A stretch of DNA of 64,000 nt, taken from assembly GCF_964355755.1 (NCBI RefSeq), contig NC_092675.1:13655312-13719311 (forward strand), in the 5' to 3' direction. Within the stretch, counting starts at the first letter, position 1. The number at the start of each line of letters is the position of its first letter. The position numbers and the translations under genes were made by a program. The notes below the pieces were generated by a model. It was not told the origin of the DNA. It did no database searches and saw only the letters and a list, made by a program, of their open reading frames with translations. The stretch is from Antedon mediterranea (lineage: Eukaryota > Echinodermata > Crinoidea > Comatulida > Antedonidae). Below are positions 11,060-25,165 of the stretch, piece by piece.

Positions 11060-14000
11060 TTATAAACCGTTTTAGACCATTTTGAGCATTTCGATAACAA
11101 TTTTCACACAAAAACATCAAAGAGCACAAAATAGCTTAATATCGTATTTAAAAATGTTTTAGACCATTTTGAGCATTTAGATAAAACTTTTTCACACAAA
11201 ACACCAAAGTGCTTAGAATAGCTTCAAATCGCATTTGGAGACGTTTTAGACCAATTTGTGATTTTTGAAAAAACTTGTTAACATAAAAACACCAAAGTGC
11301 TTAGAATAGCTTCAAATCACATTTGGAGACGTTTTAGACCATTTTGTGATTTTGAACAAACTTGTTAACATAAAAACACCAAAGTGCTTAGAATAGCTTC
11401 AAATCGCATTTGGAGACGTTTTAGACCATTTTGTGATTTTCGAAAAAACTTGTTAACATAAAAACACCAAAGTGCTTAGAATAGCTTCAAATCGTATTTG
11501 GAGACGTTTTAGACCATTTTGAGATTTTCGAAAAAACTTGGTTACACAAAAACATCAAAGTGCTTAAAATCACATTATAAACCGTTTTAGACCATTTTGA
11601 GCATTTCGATAACACTTTTCACACAAAAACATCAAAGAGCACAAAATAGCTTAATATCGTATTTAAAAACGTTTTAGACCATTTTGAGCATTTCGACAAA
11701 ACTTTTTCACACAAAACACCAAAGTGCTTAGAATAGCTTCAAATCGCATTTGGAGACGTTTTAGACCAATTTGTGCATTTCGATGAAACTTGATTACACA
11801 AAAACATCAAAGTGCTTAAAATCACATTATAAACCGTTTTAGACCATTTTGAGCATTTCGATAACACTTTTCACACAAAAACATCAAAGAGCACAAAATA
11901 GCTTAATATCGTATTTAAAAACGTTTTAGACCATTTTGAGCATTTAGACAAAACTTTTTCACACAAAACACCAAAGTGCTTAGAATAGCTTCAAATCGCA
12001 TTTGGAGACGTTTTAGACCATTTTGTGCATTTCGATGAAACTTGGTTACACAAAAACATCAAAGTGCTTAAAATCACATTATAAATCGTTTTAGACCATT
12101 TTGAGCATTTCGACAAAACCTTTTCACACAAAATACCAAAGTGCTTAGAATAGCTTCAAATCGCATTTCGAGACGTTCTAGACCATTTTGTGATTTTCGA
12201 AAAAACTTTTTAACATAAAAACACCAAAGTGCTTAGAATAGCTTCAAATCACATTTGGAGACATTTTAGACCATTTTGTGATTTTCGAAAAAACTTGTTA
12301 ACATAAAAACACGAAAGTGCTTAGAATAGCTTCAAATCGCATTTGGAGACGTTTTAGACCATTTTGTGATTTTCGAAAAAACTTGTTAACATAAAAACAC
12401 GAAAGTGCTTAGAATAGCTTCAAATCACATTTGGAGACGTTTTAGACCATTTTGTGATTTTTGAAAAAACTTGTTAACATAAAAACACGAAAGTGCTTAG
12501 AACAGCTTCAAATCGCATTTGGAAACGTTTTAGACCAATTTGTGCATTTCGATGAAACTTGATTACACAAAAAAATCAAAGTGCTTAAAATCACATTATA
12601 AACCGTTTTAGACCATTTTGAGCATTTCGATAACACTTTTCACACAAAAACATTAAAGAGCACAAAATAGCTTAATATCGTATTTAAAAACGTTTTAGAC
12701 CATTTTGAGCATTTAGACAAAACTTTTTCACACAAAACACCAAAGTGCTTAGAATAGCTTCAAATCGCATTTGGAGACGTTTTAGACCATTTTGTGCATT
12801 TCGATGAAACTTGGTTACACAAAAACATCAAAGTGCTTAAAATCACATTATAAATCGTTTTAGACCATTTTGAGCATTTCGACAAAACTTTTTCACACAA
12901 AATACCAAAGTGCTTAGAATAGCTTCAAATCGCATTTCGAGACGTTTTAGACCATTTTGTGATTTTCGAAAAAACTTTTTAACATAAAAACACCAAAGTG
13001 CTTAGAATAGCTTCAAATCACATTTGGAGACATTTTAGACCATTTTGTGATTTTCGAAAAAACTTGTTAACATAAAAACACGAAAGTTCTTAGAATAGCT
13101 TCAAATCGCATTTGGAAACGTTTTAGACCATTTTGTGATTTTCGAAAAAAATTGTTAACATAAAAACACCAAAGTGCTTAGAATCACATTATAAACCGTT
13201 TTAGACCATTTTGAGCATTTCGATAACAATTTTCACACAAAAACATCAAAGAGCACAAAATAGCTTAATATCGTATTTAAAAATGTTTTAGACCATTTTG
13301 AGCATTTAGATAAAACTTTTTCACACAAAACACCAAAGTGCTTAGAATAGCTTCAAATCGCATTTGGAGACGTTTTAGACCATTTTGTGATTTTGGAAAA
13401 AACTTGTTAACATAAAAACACCAAAGTGCTTAGAATAGCTTCAAATCACATTTGGAGACGTTTTAGACCATTTTGTGATTTTCGAAAAAACTTTTTAACA
13501 TAAAAACACCAAAGTGCTTAGAATAGCTTCAAATCACATTTGGAGACGTTTTAGACCATTTTGTGATTTTTGAAAAAACTTGTTAACATAAAAACACGAA
13601 AGTGCTTAGAATAGCTTCAAATCGCATTTGGAAACGTTTTAGACCATTTTGTGATTTTCGAAAAAGATTGTTAACATAAAAACACCAAAGTGTTTAGAAT
13701 AGCTTCAAATCGCATTTGGAGACGGTTTAGACCATTTTGTGATTTTGAAAAAACTTGTTAACATAAAAACACCAAAGTGCTTAGAATAGCTTCAAATCGC
13801 ATTTGGAGACGTTTTAGACCATTTTGTGATTTTCGAAAAAACTTGTTAACATAAAAACACCAAAGTGCTTAGAATAGCTTCAAATCGTATTTGGAGACGT
13901 TTTAGACCATTTTGAGATTTTCGAAAAAACTTGGTTACACAAAAACATCAAAGTGCTTAAAATCACATTATAAACCGTTTTAGACCATTTTGAGCATTTC

Positions 14001-14403
14001 GATAACACTTTTCACACAAAAACATCAAAGAGCACAAAATAGCTTAATATCGTATTTAAAAACGTTTTAGACCATTTTGAGCATTTAGACAAAACTTTTT
14101 CACACAAAACACCAAAGTGCTTAGAATAGCTTCAAATCGCATTTGGAGACGTTTTAGACCATTTTGTGCATTTCGATGAAAGTTGGTTACACAAAAACAT
14201 CAAAGTGCTTAAAATCACATTATAAATCGTTTTAGACCATTTTGAGCATTTCGACAAAACTTTTTCACACAAAATACCAAAGTGCTTAGAATAGCTTCAA
14301 ATCGCATTTGGAGACGTTTTAGACCATTTTGTGATTTTCGAAAAAACTTTTTAACATAAAAACACCAAAGTGCTTAGAATAGCTTCAAATCACATTTGGA
14401 GAC
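11060..14403. repeat. Higher-order block shared with 30.9-34.2 and 42.7-46.0 kb
   Basis: This block aligns with the interval beginning near 30.88 kb at a constant offset of 19818. Markers are the gaacaaac unit (11353 and 31171), gagatttt (11521 and 31339), the XbaI-type gttctagacc (gttcta at 12175 and 31993) and the truncated 38-bp unit (14404 and 34222). A third copy lies a further 11.8 kb right (gttcta at 43815). Upstream of about 11.06 kb the copies differ: here a full 78-bp unit precedes, whereas at 30849 it is the 38-bp truncated form. Confidence 0.87.
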
Positions 14404-14441
14404 GTTTTAGACCATAAGTGCTTAGAATCACATTATAAACC
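14404..14441. repeat. Truncated 38-bp monomer (40-bp internal deletion)
   Basis: The unit reads gttttagaccataag and then gtgcttagaatcac with the normal 78-bp ending. About 40 bases from the middle of a 78-bp unit are missing, joining the conserved head directly to the tail. Nine copies occur, starting at 14404, 29617, 30849, 34222, 35114, 40450, 46044, 46936 and 52185. Each follows a type A unit with tcacatttggagac and precedes an 87-bp unit ending aaaaat, so all nine probably descend from one deletion that was then spread by segment duplication. In seven of them the following 87-bp unit also has ttttaacac instead of ttttcacac. Confidence 0.93.
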
Positions 14442-16930
14442 GTTTTAGACCATTTTGAGCATTTCGATAACAATTTTAACACAAAAACATCAAAGAGCAC
14501 AAAATAGCTTAATATCGTATTTAAAAATGTTTTAGACCATTTTGAGCATTTAGATAAAACTTTTTCACACAAAACACCAAAGTGCTTAGAATAGCTTCAA
14601 ATCGCATTTGAAGACGTTTTAGACCAATTTGTGATTTTTGAAAAAACTTGTTAACATAAAAACACCAAAGTGCTTAGAATAGCTTCAAATCACATTTGGA
14701 GACGTTTTAGACCATTTTGTGATTTTGAACAAACTTGTTAACATAAAAACACCAAAGTGCTTAGAATAGCTTCAAATCGCATTTGGAGACGTCTTAGACC
14801 ATTTTGTGATTTTCGAAAAAACTTGTTAACATAAAAACACCAAAGTGCTTAGAATAGCTTCAAATCGTATTTGGAGACGTTTTAGACCATTTTGAGATTT
14901 TCGAAAAAACTTGGTTACACAAAAACATCAAAGTGCTTAAAATCACATTATAAACCGTTTTAGACCATTTTGAGTATTTCGATAACACTTTTCACACAAA
15001 AACATCAAAGAGCACAAAATAGCTTAATATCGTATTTAAAAACGTTTTAGACCATTTTGAGCATTTCGACAAAACTTTTTCACACAAAACACCAAAGTGC
15101 TTAGAATAGCTTCAAATCGCATTTGGAGACGTTTTAGACCAATTTGTGATTTTTGAAAAAACTTGTTAACATAAAAACACCAAAGTGTTTAGAATAGCTT
15201 CAAATCGCATTTGGAGACGTTTTAGACCAATTTGTGATTTTCGAAAAAACTTATCAACATAAAAACACCAAAGGGTTTAGAATAGCTTCAAATCGCATTT
15301 GGAGACGTTTTAGACCATTTTGTGATTTTGAAAAAACTTGTTAACATAAAAACACGAAAGTGCTTAGAATAGCTTCAAATCGCATTTGGAGACGTTTTAG
15401 ACCATTTTGTGATTTTCGAAAAAACTTGTTAACATAAAAACACGAAAGTGCTTAGAATAGCTTCAAATCACATTTGGAGACGTTTTAGACCATTTTGTGA
15501 TTTTTGAAAAAACTTGTTAACATAAAAACACGAAAGTGCTTAGAATAGCTTCAAATCGCATTTGGAAACGTTTTAGACCAATTTGTGCATTTCGATGAAA
15601 CTTGATTACACAAAAACATCAAAGTGCTTAAAATCACATTATAAACCGTTTTAGACCATTTTGAGCATTTCGATAACACTTTTCACACAAAAACATTAAA
15701 GAGCACAAAATAGCTTAATATCGTATTTAAAAACGTTTTAGACCATTTTGAGCATTTAGACAAAACTTTTTCACACAAAACACCAAAGTGCTTAGAATAG
15801 CTTCAAATCGCATTTGGAGACGTTTTAGACCATTTTGTGCATTTCGATGAAACTTGGTTACACAAAAACATCAAAGTGCTTAAAATCACATTATAAATCG
15901 TTTTAGACCATTTTGAGCATTTCGACAAAACTTTTTCACACAAAATACCAAAGTGCTTAGAATAGCTTCAAATCGCATTTCGAGACGTTTTAGACCATTT
16001 TGTGATTTTCGAAAAAACTTTTTAACATAAAAACACCAAAGTGCTTAGAATAGCTTCAAATCACATTTGGAGACATTTTAGACCATTTTGTGATTTTCAA
16101 AAAAACTTGTTAACATAAAAACACGAAAGTTCTTAGAATAGCTTCAAATCGCATTTGGAAACGTTTTAGACCATTTTGTGATTTTCGAAAAAAATTGTTA
16201 ACATAAAAACACCAAAGTGCTTAGAATCACATTATAAACCGTTTTAGACCATTTTGAGTATTTCGATAACAATTTTCACACAAAAACATCAAAGAGCACA
16301 AAATAGCTTAATATCGTATTTAAAAATGTTTTAGACCATTTTGAGCATTTAGATAAAACTTTTTCACACAAAACACCAAAGTGCTTAGAATAGCTTCAAA
16401 TCGCATTTGGAGACGTTTTAGACCATTTTGTGATTTTTGAAAAAACTTGTTAACATAAAAACACCAAAGTGCTTAGAATAGCTTCAAATCACATTTTGAT
16501 ACGTTTTAGCCCATTTTGTGATTTTCGAAAAAACTTGTTAACATAAAAACACGAAAGTGCTTAGAATAGCTTCAAATCACATTTGGAGACGTTTTAGACC
16601 ATTTTGTGATTTTTGAAAAAACTTGTTAACATAAAAACACGAAAGTGCTTAGAATAGCTTCAAATCGCATTTGGAAACGTTTTAGACCATTTTGTGATTT
16701 TCGAAAAAGATTGTTAACATAAAAACACCAAAGTGCTTAGAATCACATTATAAACCGTTTTAGACCATTTTGAGCATTTCGATAACAATTTTCACACAAA
16801 AACATCAAAGAGCACAAAATAGCTTAATATCGTATTTAAAAATGTTTTAGACCATTTTGAGCATTTAGATCAAACTTTTTCACACAAAACACCAAAGTGC
16901 TTAGAATAGCTTCAAATCGCATTTGGAGAC
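14404..16930. repeat. Higher-order block shared with 35.1-37.6 and 46.9-49.5 kb
   Basis: This block aligns at a constant offset of 20710 with 35114 onward and 32532 with 46936 onward. Markers are gacgtcttag (gtcttag at 14791, 35501, 47323), tagcccatt (gccc at 16509, 37219, 49041) and tagatcaaac (g of gatc at 16868, 37578, 49400). At about 16930 this copy continues with a gacgtttt unit, while the other two continue with gacggttt and gattttgaaa, so a junction lies there. Confidence 0.9.
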
Positions 16931-17875
16931 GTTTTAGACCATTTTGTGATTTTTGAAAAAACTTGTTAACATAAAAACGCCAAAGTGCTTAGAATAGCTT
17001 CAAATCACATTTGGAGACGTTTTAGACCATTTTGTGATTTTCGAAAAAACTTGTTAACATAAAAACACCAAAGTGTTTAGAATAGCTTCAAATCGCATTT
17101 GGAGACGTTTTAGACCAATTTGTGATTTTCGAAAAAACTTATCAACATAAAAACACCAAAGGGTTTAGAATAGCTTCAAATCGCATTTGGAGACGTTTTA
17201 GACCATTTTGTGATTTTCGAAAAAACTTGTTAACATAAAAACACGAAAGTGCTTAGAATAGCTTCAAATCGCATTTGGAAACGTTTTAGACCATTTTGTG
17301 ATTTTCGAAAAAACTTGTTAACATAAAAACATGAAAGTGCTTAGAATAGCTTCAAATCGTATTTGGAGACGTTTTAGACCATTTTGTGATTTTCGAAAAA
17401 ACTTTTTAACATAAAAACACCAAAGTGCTTAGAATAGCTTCAAATCGTATTTGGAGACGTTTTAGACCATTTTGAGATTTTCGAAAAAACTTGGTTACAC
17501 AAAAACATCAAAGTGCTTAAAATCACATTATAAACCGTTTTAGACCATTTTGAGCATTTCGATAACACTTTTCACACAAAAACATCAAAGAGCACAAAAT
17601 AGCTTAATATCGTATTTAAAAACGTTTTAGACCATTTTGAGCATTTCGACAAAACTTTTTCACACAAAACACCAAAGTGCTTAGAATAGCTTCAAATCGC
17701 ATTTGGAGACGTTTTAGACCAATTTGTGCATTTCGATGAAACTTGATTACACAAAAACATCAAAGTGCTTAAAATCACATTATAAACCGTTTTAGACCAT
17801 TTTGAGCATTTCGATAACACTTTTCACACAAAAACATCAAAGAGCACAAAATAGCTTAATATCGTATTTAAAAAC
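16930..17875. repeat. Mosaic segment joining two higher-order lineages
   Basis: The stretch from about 16930 to 17430 matches 40.66-41.15 kb and 52.40-52.88 kb. The rare aaaacgccaaag places g at 16979, 40710 and 52445. From about 17440 it matches 42.03 kb onward at offset 24585 (gagatttt at 17474 and 42059). The change of offset from 23731 to 24585 means that about 854 bp present in the 40-42 kb version is absent here. I see nothing but satellite units in it. Confidence 0.82.
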
Positions 17876-17958
17876 GTTTTAGACCATGATTTTCGAAAAA
17901 ACTTGTTAACATAAAAACACCAAAGTGCTTAGAATAGCTTCAAATCACATTTGGAGAC
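17876..17958. repeat. Rearranged 83-bp monomer
   Basis: An 87-bp unit ending aaaaac is followed by gttttagaccatgattttcg, in which five bases of the usual accattttgtgattttcg are missing. The unit is 83 bp. It also breaks the usual order, because a type C unit is followed here by a type A-like unit instead of type D. Copies start at 17876, 42461, 54196 and 58109, each in the same surroundings. That points to one founding event followed by duplication of the whole neighbourhood. Confidence 0.9.
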
Positions 17959-20900
17959 GTTTTAGACCAATTTGTGATTTTCGAAAAAACTTATCAACAT
18001 AAAAACACCAAAGGGCTTAGAATAGCTTCAAATCGCATTTGGAGACTATTTAGACCATTTTGTGATTTTTGAAAAAACTTGTTAACATAAAAACACGAAA
18101 GTGCTTAGAATAGCTTCAAATCGCATTTGGAAACGTTTTATTCCATTTTGTGATTTTCGAAAAAGATTGTTAACATAAAAACACCAATGTGCTTAGAATC
18201 ACATTATAAACCGTTTTAGACAATTTTGAGCATTTCGATAACAATTTTCACACAAAAACATCAAAGAGCACAAAATAGCTTAATATCGTATTTAAAAATG
18301 TTTTAGACCATTTTGAGCATTTAGATAAAACTTTTTCACACAAAACACCAAAGTGCTTAGAATAGCTTCAAATCGCATTTGGAGACGGTTTAGAACATTT
18401 TGTGATTTTGAAAAAACTTGTTAACATAAAAACACCAAAGTGCTTAGAATAGCTTCAAATCGCATTTGGAGACGTTTTAGACCATTTTGTGATTTTCGAA
18501 AAAACTTGTTAACATAAAAACACCAAAGTGCTTAGAATAGCTTCAAATCGTATTTGGAGACGTTTTAGACCATTTTGAGATTTTCGAAAAAACTTGGTTA
18601 CACAAAAACATCAAAGTGCTTAAAATCACATTATAAACCGTTTTAGACCATTTTGAGCATTTCGATAACACTTTTCACACAAAAACATCAAAGAGCACAA
18701 AATAGCTTAATATCGTATTTAAAAACGTTTTAGACCATTTTGAGCATTTCGACAAAACTTTTTCACACAAAACACAAAAGTGCTTAGAATAGCTTCAAAT
18801 CGCATTTGGAGACGTTTTAGACCAATTTGTGCATTTCGATGAAACTTGATTACACAAAAACATCAAAGTGCTTAAAATCACATTATAAACCGTTTTAGAC
18901 CATTTTGAGCATTTCGATAACACTTTTCACACAAAAACATCAAAGAGCACAAAATAGCTTAATATCGTATTTAAAAACGTTTTAGACCATTTTGAGCATT
19001 TAGACAAAACTTTTTCACACAAAACACCAAAGTGCTTAGAATAGCTTCAAATCGCATTTGGAGACGTTTTAGACCATTTTGTGCATTTCGATGAAACTTA
19101 GTTACACAAAAACATCAAAGTGCTTAAAATCACATTATAAATCGTTTTAGACCATTTTGAGCATTTCGACAAAACTTTTTCACACAAAATACCAAAGTGC
19201 TTAGAATAGCTTCAAATCGCATTTGGAGACGTTTTAGACCATTTTGTGATTTTCGAAAAAAACTTTTTAACATAAAAACACCAAAGTGCTTAGAATAGCT
19301 TCAAATCACATTTGGAGACGTTTTAGACCATTTTGTGATTTTCGAAAAAACTTGTTAACATAAAAACACGAAAGTGCTTAGAATAGCTTCAAATCGCATT
19401 TGGAAACGTTTTAGACCATTTTGTGATTTTCGAAAAAAATTGTTCACATAAAAACACCAAAGTGCTTAGAATCACATTATAAACCGTTTTAGACCATTTT
19501 GAGCATTTCGATAACAATTTTCACACAAAAACATCAAAGAGCACAAAATAGCTTAATATCGTATTTAAAAATGTTTTAGACCATTTTGAGCATTTAGATA
19601 AAACTTTTTTACACAAAACACCAAAGTGCTTAGAATAGCTTCAAATCGCATTTGGAGACGTTTTAGACCATTTTGTGATTTTTGAAAAAACTTGTTAACA
19701 TAAAAACACCAAAGTGCTTAGAATAGCTTCAAATCACATTTGGAGACGTTTTAGACCATTTTGTGATTTTCGAAAAAACTTGTTAACATAAAACACCAAA
19801 GTGCTTAGAATAGCTTCAAATCGCATTTGGAGACGTTTTAGACCATTTTGTGATTTTCGAAAAAACTTGTTAACATAAAAACACGAAAGTGCTTAGAATC
19901 ACATTATAAACCGTTTTAGACCATTTTGAGCATTTCGATAACAATTTTCACACAAAAACATCAAAGAGCACAAAATAGCTTAATATCATATTTAAAAATG
20001 TTTTAGACCATTTTGAGCATTTAGAAAAAACTTTTTCACACAAAACACCAAAGTGCTTAGAATAGCTTCAAATCGTATTTGGAGACGTTTTAGACCATTT
20101 TGAGATTTTCGAAAAAACTTGGTTACACAAAAATATCAAAGTGCTTAAAATCACATTATAAACCGTTTTAGACCATTTTGAGCATTTCGATAACACTTTT
20201 CACACAAAAACATCAAAGAGCACAAAATAGCTTAATATCGTATTTAAAAACGTTTTAGACCATTTTGAGCATTTCGACAAAACTTTTTCACACAAAACAC
20301 CAAAGTGCTTAGAATAGCTTCAAATCGCATTTGGAGACGTTTTAGACCAATTTGTGCATTTCGATGAAACTTGGTTACACAAAAACATCAAAGTGCTTAA
20401 AATCACATTATAAATCGTTTTAGACCATTTTGAGCATTTCGATAACACTTTTCACACAAAAACATCAAAGAGCACAAAATAGCTTAATATCTTATTTAAA
20501 AACGTTTTAGACCATTTTGAGCATTTAGACAAAACTTTTTCACACAAAACACCAAAGTGCTTAGAATAGCTTCAAATCGCATTTGGAGACGTTTTAGACC
20601 ATTTTGTGATTTTCAAAAAAACTTGTTAACATAAAAACACCAAAGTGCTTAGAATAGCTTCAAATCGTATTTGGAGACGTTTTAGACCATTTTGTGATTT
20701 TCGAAAAAACTTGTTAACATAAAAACACCAAAGGGTTTAGAATAGCTTTAAATCGCATTTTGAGACGTTTTAGACCATTTTGTGATTTTCGAAAAAACTT
20801 GTTAACATAAAAACACGAAAGTGCTTAGAATAGCTTCAAATCGCATTTGGAAACGTTTTAGACCATTTTGTGATTTTCGAAAAAACTTGTTAACATAAAA

Positions 20901-23767
20901 ACACGAAAGTGCTTAGAATAGCTTCAAATCGCATTTGGAAACGTTTTAGACCATTTTGTGATTTTCGAAAAAAATTGTTAACATAAAAACACCAAAGTGC
21001 TTAGAATCACATTATAAACCGTTTTAGACCATTTTGAGCATTTCGATAACAATTTTTACACAAAAACATCAAAGAGCACAAAATAGCTTAATATCGTATT
21101 TAAAAATGTTTTAGACCATTTTGAGCATTTGGATAAAACTTTTTCACACAAAACACCAAAGTGCTTAGAATAGCTTCAAATCGCATTTGGAGACGTTTTA
21201 GACCATTTTGTGATTTTTGAAAAAAACTGTTAACATAAAAACACCAAAGTGCTTAGAATAGCTTCAAATCACATTTGGAGACGTTTTAGACCATTTTGTG
21301 ATATTCGAAAAAACTTGTTAACATAAAAACACGAAAGTGCTTAGAATAGCTTCAAATCGCATTTGGAAACGTTTTAGACCATTTTGTGATTTTCGAAAAA
21401 ACTTGTTAACATAAAAACACCAAAGTGCTTAGAATAGCTTCAAATCGCATTTGGAAACGTTTTAGACCATTTTGTTATTTTCGAAAAAAATTGTTAACAT
21501 AAAAACACCAAAGTGCTTAGAATCACATTATAAACTGTTTTAGACCATTTTGAGCATTTCGATAACAATTTTCACACAAAAACATCAAAGAGCACAAAAT
21601 AGCTTAATATCGTATTTAAAAATGTTTTAGACCATTTTGAGCATTTAGATAAAACTTTTTCACACAAAACACCAAAGTGCTTAGAATAGCTTCAAATCGC
21701 ATTTGGAGACGTTTTAGACCATTTTGTGATTTTTGAAAAAACTTGTTAACATAAAAACACCAAAGTGCTTAGAATAGCTTCAAATCACATTTGGAGACGT
21801 TTTAGACCATTTTGTGATTTTCGAAAAAACTTGTTAACATAAAAACACGAAAGTGCTTAGAATAGCTTCAAATCGCATTTGGAAACGTTTTAGACCATTT
21901 TGTGATTTTCGAAAAAACTTGTTAACATAAAAACACGAAAGTGCTTAGAATAGCTTCAAATCGCATTTGGAAACGTTTTAGACCATTTTGTGATTTTCGA
22001 AAAAAATTGTTAACATAAAAACACCAAAGTGTTTAGAATAGCTTCAAATCGCATTTGGAGACGTTTTAGACCAATTTGTGATTTTCGAAAAAACTTATCA
22101 ACATAAAAACACCAAAGGGTTTAGAATAGCTTCAAATCGCATTTGGAGACGTTTTAGACCATTTTGTGATTTTCGAAAAAACTTGTTAACATAAAAACAC
22201 GAAAGTGCTTAGAATAGCTTCAAATCGCATTTGGAAACGTTTTAGACCATTTTGTGATTTTCGAAAAAACTTGTTAACATAAAAACATGAAAGTGCTTAG
22301 AATAGCTTCAAATCGTATTTGGAGACGTTTTAGACCATTTTGTGATTTTCGAAAAAACTTGTTAACATAAAAACACCAAAGTGCTTAGAATAGCTTCAAA
22401 TCGCATTTGGAGACGTTTTAGACCATTTTGTGCATTTCGATGAAACTTGGTTACACAAAAACATCAAAGTGCTTAAAATCACATTATAAACCATTTTAGA
22501 CCATTTTGAGCATTTCGATAACACTTTTCACACAAAAACATCAAAGAGCACAAAATAGCTTAATATCGTATTTAAAAACGTTTTAGACCATTTTGAGCAT
22601 TTCGACAAAACTTTTTCACACAAAACACCAAAGTGCTTAGAATAGCTTCAAATCGCATTTGGAAACGTTTTAGACCATTTTGTGATTTTCGAAAAAAATT
22701 GTTAACATAAAAACACCAAAGTGCTTAGAATCACATTATAAACCGTTTTAGACCATTTTGAGCATTTCGATAACAATTTTCACACAAAAACATCAAAGAG
22801 CACAAATTAGCTTAATATCGTATTTAAAAATGTTTTAGACCATTTTGAGCATTTGGATAAAACTTTTTCACACAAAACACCAAAGTGCTTAGAATAGCTT
22901 CAAATCGCATTTGGAGACGTTTTAGACCATTTTGTGATTTTTGAAAAAAATTGTTAACATAAAAACACCAAAGTGCTTAGAATAGCTTCAAATCACATTT
23001 GGAGACGTTTTAGACCATTTTGTGATATTCGAAAAAACTTGTTAACATAAAAACACGAAAGTGCTTAGAATAGCTTCAAATCGCATTTGGAAACGTTTTA
23101 GACCATTTTGTGATTTTCGAAAAAACTTGTTAACATAAAAACACCAAAGTGCTTAGAATAGCTTCAAATCGCATTTGGAAACGTTTTAGACCATTTTGTT
23201 ATTTTCGAAAAAAATTGTTAACATAAAAACACCAAAGTGCTTAGAATCACATTATAAACCGTTTTAGACCATTTTGAGCATTTCGATAACAATTTTCACA
23301 CAAAAACATCAAAGAGCACAAAATAGCTTAATATCGTATTTAAAAATGTTTTAGACCATTTTGAGCATTTAGATAAAACTTTTTCACACAAAACACCAAA
23401 GTGCTTAGAATAGCTTCAAATCGCATTTGGAGACGTTTTAGACCATTTTGTGATTTTTGAAAAAACTTGTTAACATAAAAACACCAAAGTGCTTAGAATA
23501 GCTTCAAATCACATTTGGAGACGTTTTAGACCATTTTGTGATTTTCGAAAATACTTGTTAACATAAAAACACGAAAGTGCTTAGAATAGCTTCAAATCGC
23601 ATTTGGAAACGTTTTAGACCATTTTGTGATTTTCGAAAAAACTTGTTAACATAAAAACACGAAAGTGCTTAGAATAGCTTCAAATCGCATTTGGAAACGT
23701 TTTAGACCATTTTGTGATTTTCGAAAAAAATTGTTAACATAAAAACACCAAAGTGTTTAGAATAGCT
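17876..23767. repeat. 5.9-kb block repeated at 58.1-64.0 kb
   Basis: The interval matches 58109 to the window end at a constant offset of 40233. Markers are the 83-bp unit (atgat at 17886 and 58119), ataaactgtttt (aaactg at 21532 and 61765) and cgaaaatac (aaaatac at 23548 and 63781). No net insertion or deletion was found across 5.9 kb. Up to about 21.56 kb it also matches 54196 onward at offset 36320. Differences are rare single bases, for example atatcatattt near 19988 against atatcgtattt, and tttaaatcgc near 20750 against ttcaaatcgc. Confidence 0.9.
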
Positions 23768-25165
23768 TCAAATCGCATTTGGAGACGTTTTAGACCAATT
23801 TGTGATTTTCGAAAAAAGTTATCAACATAAAAACACCAAAGGGTTTAGAATAGCTTCAAATCGCATTTGGAGACGTTTTAGACCATTTTGTGATTTTCGA
23901 AAAAACTTGTTAACATAAAAACACGAAAGTGCTTAGAATAGCTTCAAATCGCATTTGGAAACGTTTTAGACCATTTTGTGATTTTCGAAAAAACTTGTTA
24001 ACATAAAAACATGAAAGTGCTTAGAATAGCTTCAAATCGTATTTGGAGACGTTTTAGACCATTTTGTGATTTTCGAAAAAACTTGTTAACATAAAAACAC
24101 CAAAGTGCTTAGAATAGCTTCAAATCGCATTTGGAGACGTTTTAGACCATGTTGTGCATTTCGATGAAACTTGGTAACACAAAAACATCAAAGTGCTTAA
24201 AATCACATTATAAACCATTTTAGACCATTTTGAGCATTTCGATAACACTTTTCACACAAAAACATCAAAGAGCACAAAATAGCTTAATATCGTATTTAAA
24301 AACGTTTTAGACCATTTTGAGCATTTCGACAAAACTTTTTCACACAAAACACCAAAGTGCTTAGAATAGCTTCAAATCGCATTTGGAGACGTTTTAGACC
24401 ATTTTGTGATTTTCGAAAAAACTTGTTAACATAAAAACATCAAAGTGTACAGAATAACTTCAAATCGCATTTGGAGACCGTTTTAGGCCAATTTGTGATT
24501 TTCGAAAAAACTTGTTAACCTAAAAATACCAAAGTGTTTAGAATAGCTTCAAATCGCATTTGGAGACGTTTTAGACCATTTTGTGATTTTCGAAAAAACT
24601 TGTTAACATAAAAACACCAAAGTGCTTCAAATCGCATTTGGAGACATTTTAGACCAATTTGTGATTTTTGAAAAAACTTGTTAACATAAAAACACCAAAG
24701 TGCTTACAATAGCTTCAAATCGCATTTGGAGACGTTTTAGACCATTTTATGCATTTCGATGAAACTTGGTTACACAAAAACATCAAAGTGCTTAAAATCA
24801 CATTATAATCCGTTTTAGACCATTTTGAGCATTTCGATAACACTTTTCACACAAAAACATCAAAGAGCACAAAATAGCTTAATATCGTATTTAAAAACGT
24901 TTTATACCATTTTGAGCATTTCGACAAAACTTTTTCACACAAAACACCAAAGTGCTTAGAATAGCTTCAAATCGCATTTGGAGACGTTTTAGACCATTTT
25001 GTGATTTTCGAAAAAACTTGTCAACATAAAAACACCAAAGTGTTTAGAATAGCTTCAAATCGCATTGTGAGACGTGTTAGACCAATTTGTGATTTTCGAA
25101 AAAACTTATCAACATAAAAACACCAAAGGGTTTAGAATATCTTCAAATCGCATTTGGAGACGTTT
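19314..25165. repeat. Left higher-order block, copy 2
   Basis: This is the second copy of the 1-5760 block. It keeps the 88-bp unit at 23523-23610, recognised by cgaaaatacttg, that copy 1 lacks. The corresponding unit is also present near 63.78 kb, so presence looks ancestral and absence in copy 1 looks derived. From about 25160 the sequence switches to the arrangement seen at 36.9-37.8 kb (constant offset 11711 between 25508 and 37219 and between 25930 and 37641). A junction between two higher-order lineages therefore lies near 25160. Confidence 0.9.
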